This document shows positions 4,581 through 7,007 of a stretch of 7,007 nucleotides of DNA, piece by piece; within the stretch, counting starts at the first letter, position 1; each line of letters opens with the position of its first letter. A program made the position numbers and the translations under genes. Origin of the DNA: Ferruginibacter sp. GTDB taxonomy: Bacteria > Bacteroidota > Bacteroidia > Chitinophagales > Chitinophagaceae. Under the pieces are notes generated by a model, which worked only from the letters and a program-made list of their open reading frames with translations, ran no database searches and was not told where the DNA came from. The DNA lies in NCBI GenBank assembly GCA_025357775.1, contig JANXOQ010000345.1, positions 1 through 7,007 of the forward strand, read 5' to 3'.

Positions 4581-6155
4581 ATGCAGATGACTCCGCTTGC
4601 CAAAGCAATGATAGTGATTACTACCGTATCTGCGGCTATAATGGAACTGATAGATACTAGCATCGTAAATGTAGCCCTTAACCAAATAAGTGGAAACCTT
4701 GGTGCAACAATTGAAGATGCAAGCTGGGTTATAACTGCTTATGCTATAGCCAATGTTATCATTATACCCATGACGGGTTTTTTAGCAAAATATTTTGGCA
4801 GAAAAAATTATTATCTTACTTCTATAGCAATATTTACAATTACCTCTTACCTGTGCGGTATTTCGCATAGCTTACCAGAGCTTGTGCTATGGCGGTTTTT
4901 GCAAGGTATTGGTGGTGGAGCTTTGCTTTCTACTTCACAAGCTATTTTGTTTGATGCTTTTCCACCAGAAAAAAGAGGCATGGCAGCAGGTATGTTTGGC
5001 TTAGGTGTCGTAATAGGTCCAGCACTTGGACCCACGCTCGGTGGTATTATTGTAGAAAACCATAATTGGCCGCTTATTTTTGACATCAATATTCCTTTTG
5101 GAATTGTAGCATTTGCACTTACCTATAAATTTGTAGATAGAAAGCCTGAAGAATATAATATTAAAAGAAGCCAACAAACAATAGACTGGCTTGGTATTAT
5201 TGCACTTACAATTGGCATAGGTTCTTTGCAATATGTACTTGAAAAAGGGCAGCCAAATGATTGGTTTGAAGATGCAAATATTAGAATATTTTCAATTTTT
5301 GCTATTGTAGGAATTATCGGTTTTATTTTGTGGGAATTATATTTTGAACATCCATTTATAAATTTAAGGGTTTTAAAAAGTAGAAATTTAATAGGTACTA
5401 ATATTTTAAATTTTGTAAACGGCTTTGGCTTGTTTGGTTCCATATTTATTTTTCCTGTTTTAACACAGCGCATATTTGGTTATTCACCATCGGAGGCTGG
5501 CTTTGCATTGGTGCCCGGTGCGCTGGCAGGTATGGTATGTATGATTACGATAGGCATTACACTTGGCAAGGGCGTAAAGCCAATTTATTTTGTAATAATT
5601 GGTTTTATATTTTTCATATTGCATGGGTACACAAGTTCGCTAGCTACAGCAGAAAGTAGTAGGGCTTGGTTTATATGGCCACAAATATTTAGAGGAATAG
5701 GTACTGCAAGTTTAATAGTGCCGCTTACGCAACAAGCTGTGGTAGGCCTTTTGCCAAAAGATATGCCTTATGGTATTGCACTTACCAATATGCTTCGACA
5801 GCTTGGTGGGGCATTTGGTATTGCTACAATGAATACTTATATAGCTAGGCGTTTTGCAGTACATAAAATAGATTTACTTACGAATTTATACCCAGAAAAC
5901 CCATTGCTACAGGAACGATTAACCGGTATAGCACAAAACGCAATAGCTAAAGGTGCTAATAGTTTTGATGCAGCAAACATTGCAAACAAATTGGTAGATA
6001 TGGCGGTAACCAAGCAAGCTTATTTACAAAGCTATTTAGATGGTTTTAAGTTTATGGCAGTATTTTTTATATGTGCATTGCCAGTAATATTTATGCTTAG
6101 CACAAAAAAATTAGATGCTACCTCTAAAAAAATTGCAGAAGAATCTGCACATTAA
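4581..6155 (+). CDS. emrB: DHA2-family multidrug efflux transporter (EmrB/QacA type)
   Basis: Inner-membrane proton-driven exporter of the major facilitator superfamily, expected to have 14 membrane helices. It pumps hydrophobic drugs, detergents or fatty acid-like compounds through the EmrA adaptor. The 524 residues match the family. TM1 carries ELIDTSIVNVAL (22-33) with Asp25. Motif A is GFLAKYFGRK (66-75) between helices 2 and 3. WRFLQGIGGGALL (104-116) holds the conserved helix-4 Arg105. The exporter-specific motif C is GPALGPTLGG (146-155), followed by NWPLIFDINIPFG (162-174). The C-terminal half has NMLRQLGGAFGIA (403-415), typical of EmrB proteins. The frame is intact. A second ATG two codons in (4587) is an equally possible start. 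Its stop codon overlaps the start of the TolC-like gene by one base. The substrate cannot be deduced. Confidence 0.95.
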   Translation: MQMTPLAKAMIVITTVSAAIMELIDTSIVNVALNQISGNLGATIEDASWVITAYAIANVIIIPMTGFLAKYFGRKNYYLTSIAIFTITSYLCGISHSLPELVLWRFLQGIGGGALLSTSQAILFDAFPPEKRGMAAGMFGLGVVIGPALGPTLGGIIVENHNWPLIFDINIPFGIVAFALTYKFVDRKPEEYNIKRSQQTIDWLGIIALTIGIGSLQYVLEKGQPNDWFEDANIRIFSIFAIVGIIGFILWELYFEHPFINLRVLKSRNLIGTNILNFVNGFGLFGSIFIFPVLTQRIFGYSPSEAGFALVPGALAGMVCMITIGITLGKGVKPIYFVIIGFIFFILHGYTSSLATAESSRAWFIWPQIFRGIGTASLIVPLTQQAVVGLLPKDMPYGIALTNMLRQLGGAFGIATMNTYIARRFAVHKIDLLTNLYPENPLLQERLTGIAQNAIAKGANSFDAANIANKLVDMAVTKQAYLQSYLDGFKFMAVFFICALPVIFMLSTKKLDATSKKIAEESAH

Positions 6156-6175
6156 TGCAAAAAAAAATACATTTT

Positions 6176-7007
6176 ATGAAGAAAATAATATTGCTGTTTG
6201 CTAATGCTTTTATGCTAGCAAGCAGTTTTGCACAAGTAGAAAATAAAGAACTATCCACTTTGGTAAAAAAATCGTTTGTCTTTTATACAAAGTTTAAAGA
6301 GCTTGAACAAACTGTTTTAATAAGCGAAGCTAAAATAGATGTGATAAATACAAGCAGAAGCCCAATTATTAATGCAACAACAAGTTTAAATTATTTGGCT
6401 CCTGTAAATGAGTTTATGTTTGGTGGTACAAACATAAAAATAAATCCAAATTTTAATTATAATATAAATGCAAGTGGTAGCTATGTATTGTATGATTTTG
6501 GTACTTTAAAACAAAATATTGAAAAAGCTAAAATAGAATTAACATCAACCAAACACAATATTGATGCTGCCAAATCACAAATAGCATATCAAATTGCCAA
6601 TATTTATTATGGCATTATTTATACAAAAAATAATATTATAATACAAGATAACGTATTGGCTTATTTATATGAAACACAAAAAGACATACGTATAAAAATA
6701 AAACTTGGCGTAGCTTTAGAATTTGATAATCTCACCATACAAGCTTCTATAGACCAAGAATTAAATAAAAAAGTAGATGTGAAAAATATATTGAGTAAGC
6801 AAGAAAATTTATTGCAATATTTTTCAGGCGATAAAATTATAAATGAAACAAAATTAAATTTTATATCTAATTCCAAAGATGTGAACGAATTTCTTGCTGA
6901 AGCAAAAGCACAAAGCGAAGAATATATTTTGCAAAATGATAAAATAAAAATTGCAGAGACAGATAAAAAAATTACTGCTTTTCAAAATAAACCATCCATA
7001 ATATTAA
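6176..7007 (+). CDS. TolC-like outer-membrane efflux channel (partial)
   Basis: Third part of the pump: an outer-membrane factor whose trimer forms a beta-barrel with a long periplasmic helical tunnel. The frame stays open to the window edge, so only the first 277 residues are seen of a family usually 400-480 long. It begins with a clean signal peptide (KKIILLF, hydrophobic core, predicted cleavage after SFA at 19). A helical region follows, then a beta-strand-like part rich in Asn (about 66-105) ending in YDFG (106-109), which corresponds to the family's L-(Y/F)-D-x-G turn. A long helical, Lys/Gln/Glu-rich region with IANIYYGIIY near 140 continues. An in-frame ATG at 6155-6157 overlaps the emrB stop (TAATG) and would add seven residues; either start is possible. 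The order adaptor, transporter, channel and the overlap argue for co-transcription and coupled translation. Confidence 0.85.
   Translation, partial: MKKIILLFANAFMLASSFAQVENKELSTLVKKSFVFYTKFKELEQTVLISEAKIDVINTSRSPIINATTSLNYLAPVNEFMFGGTNIKINPNFNYNINASGSYVLYDFGTLKQNIEKAKIELTSTKHNIDAAKSQIAYQIANIYYGIIYTKNNIIIQDNVLAYLYETQKDIRIKIKLGVALEFDNLTIQASIDQELNKKVDVKNILSKQENLLQYFSGDKIINETKLNFISNSKDVNEFLAEAKAQSEEYILQNDKIKIAETDKKITAFQNKPSIIL

Noticed and set aside
5123..5473. 116-codon minus-strand frame inside emrB
   Set aside because: Antisense to conserved emrB sequence; its composition is what reversed membrane-protein coding sequence gives. The same applies to the minus-strand frames at 4847-5089 and 5001-5231.
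6661..6876. 71-codon minus-strand frame inside the TolC-like gene
   Set aside because: It opposes a long open frame with a signal peptide and family features, and has no support of its own.
1..7007. Mobile element, tRNA or rRNA, or an undescribed defence system
   Set aside because: I saw no transposase, integrase, terminal inverted repeats, tRNA-like folds or defence-type domains. All long frames belong to known families.

Overview
The window looks like chromosomal DNA from a member of the Bacteroidota, plausibly a Chitinophagaceae- or Sphingobacteriales-like bacterium. Four things point there: the DNA is very AT-rich, no gene has a Shine-Dalgarno sequence before its start (A/T-rich leaders instead), one intergenic region carries a perfect match to the phylum's -7 promoter consensus TAnnTTTG, and the protein families fit. 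This placement is inferred from the sequence; no database was searched.

Layout. (1) Positions 122-1829, minus strand: a dCTP deaminase gene (dcd) followed 88 bp downstream by a lipoprotein glycoside hydrolase family 18 enzyme (chitinase-like). A 49-bp array of 7-bp repeats lies between them and overlaps the dcd stop codon. (2) Positions 1830-2022: a divergent intergenic region rich in palindromes, with a doubtful 25-codon ORF. (3) Positions 2023-2640, plus strand: a stand-alone Sfp-type 4'-phosphopantetheinyl transferase. (4) Positions 2783-3253, minus strand: a MarR-family regulator convergent with the transferase. (5) Positions 3324-7007, plus strand, divergent from marR: an Emr-type tripartite efflux operon made of a periplasmic adaptor (EmrA/HlyD), a 14-TM DHA2 transporter (EmrB/QacA) and a TolC-like outer-membrane channel. 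The channel gene starts on the last base of the emrB stop codon and runs off the right edge.

How it works together. MarR, EmrA, EmrB and the TolC-like channel form a coherent regulated drug-export module. The gap between marR and emrA holds a perfect 12-bp inverted repeat with a 3-bp spacer, the expected form of a MarR operator. It sits directly upstream of a perfect -7 element for marR, so marR is probably autoregulated and co-regulated with the pump. The longest possible emrA frame begins inside this operator, so I place the start at 3324. The other genes (nucleotide metabolism, carrier-protein activation, chitin or glycan hydrolysis) show no evident functional link to the pump.

I do not see a clearly new biological system. 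The operator and its effect on the emrA start, the unfinished TolC-like gene, the heptamer array and the palindromes before the transferase gene are the observations most worth following up.
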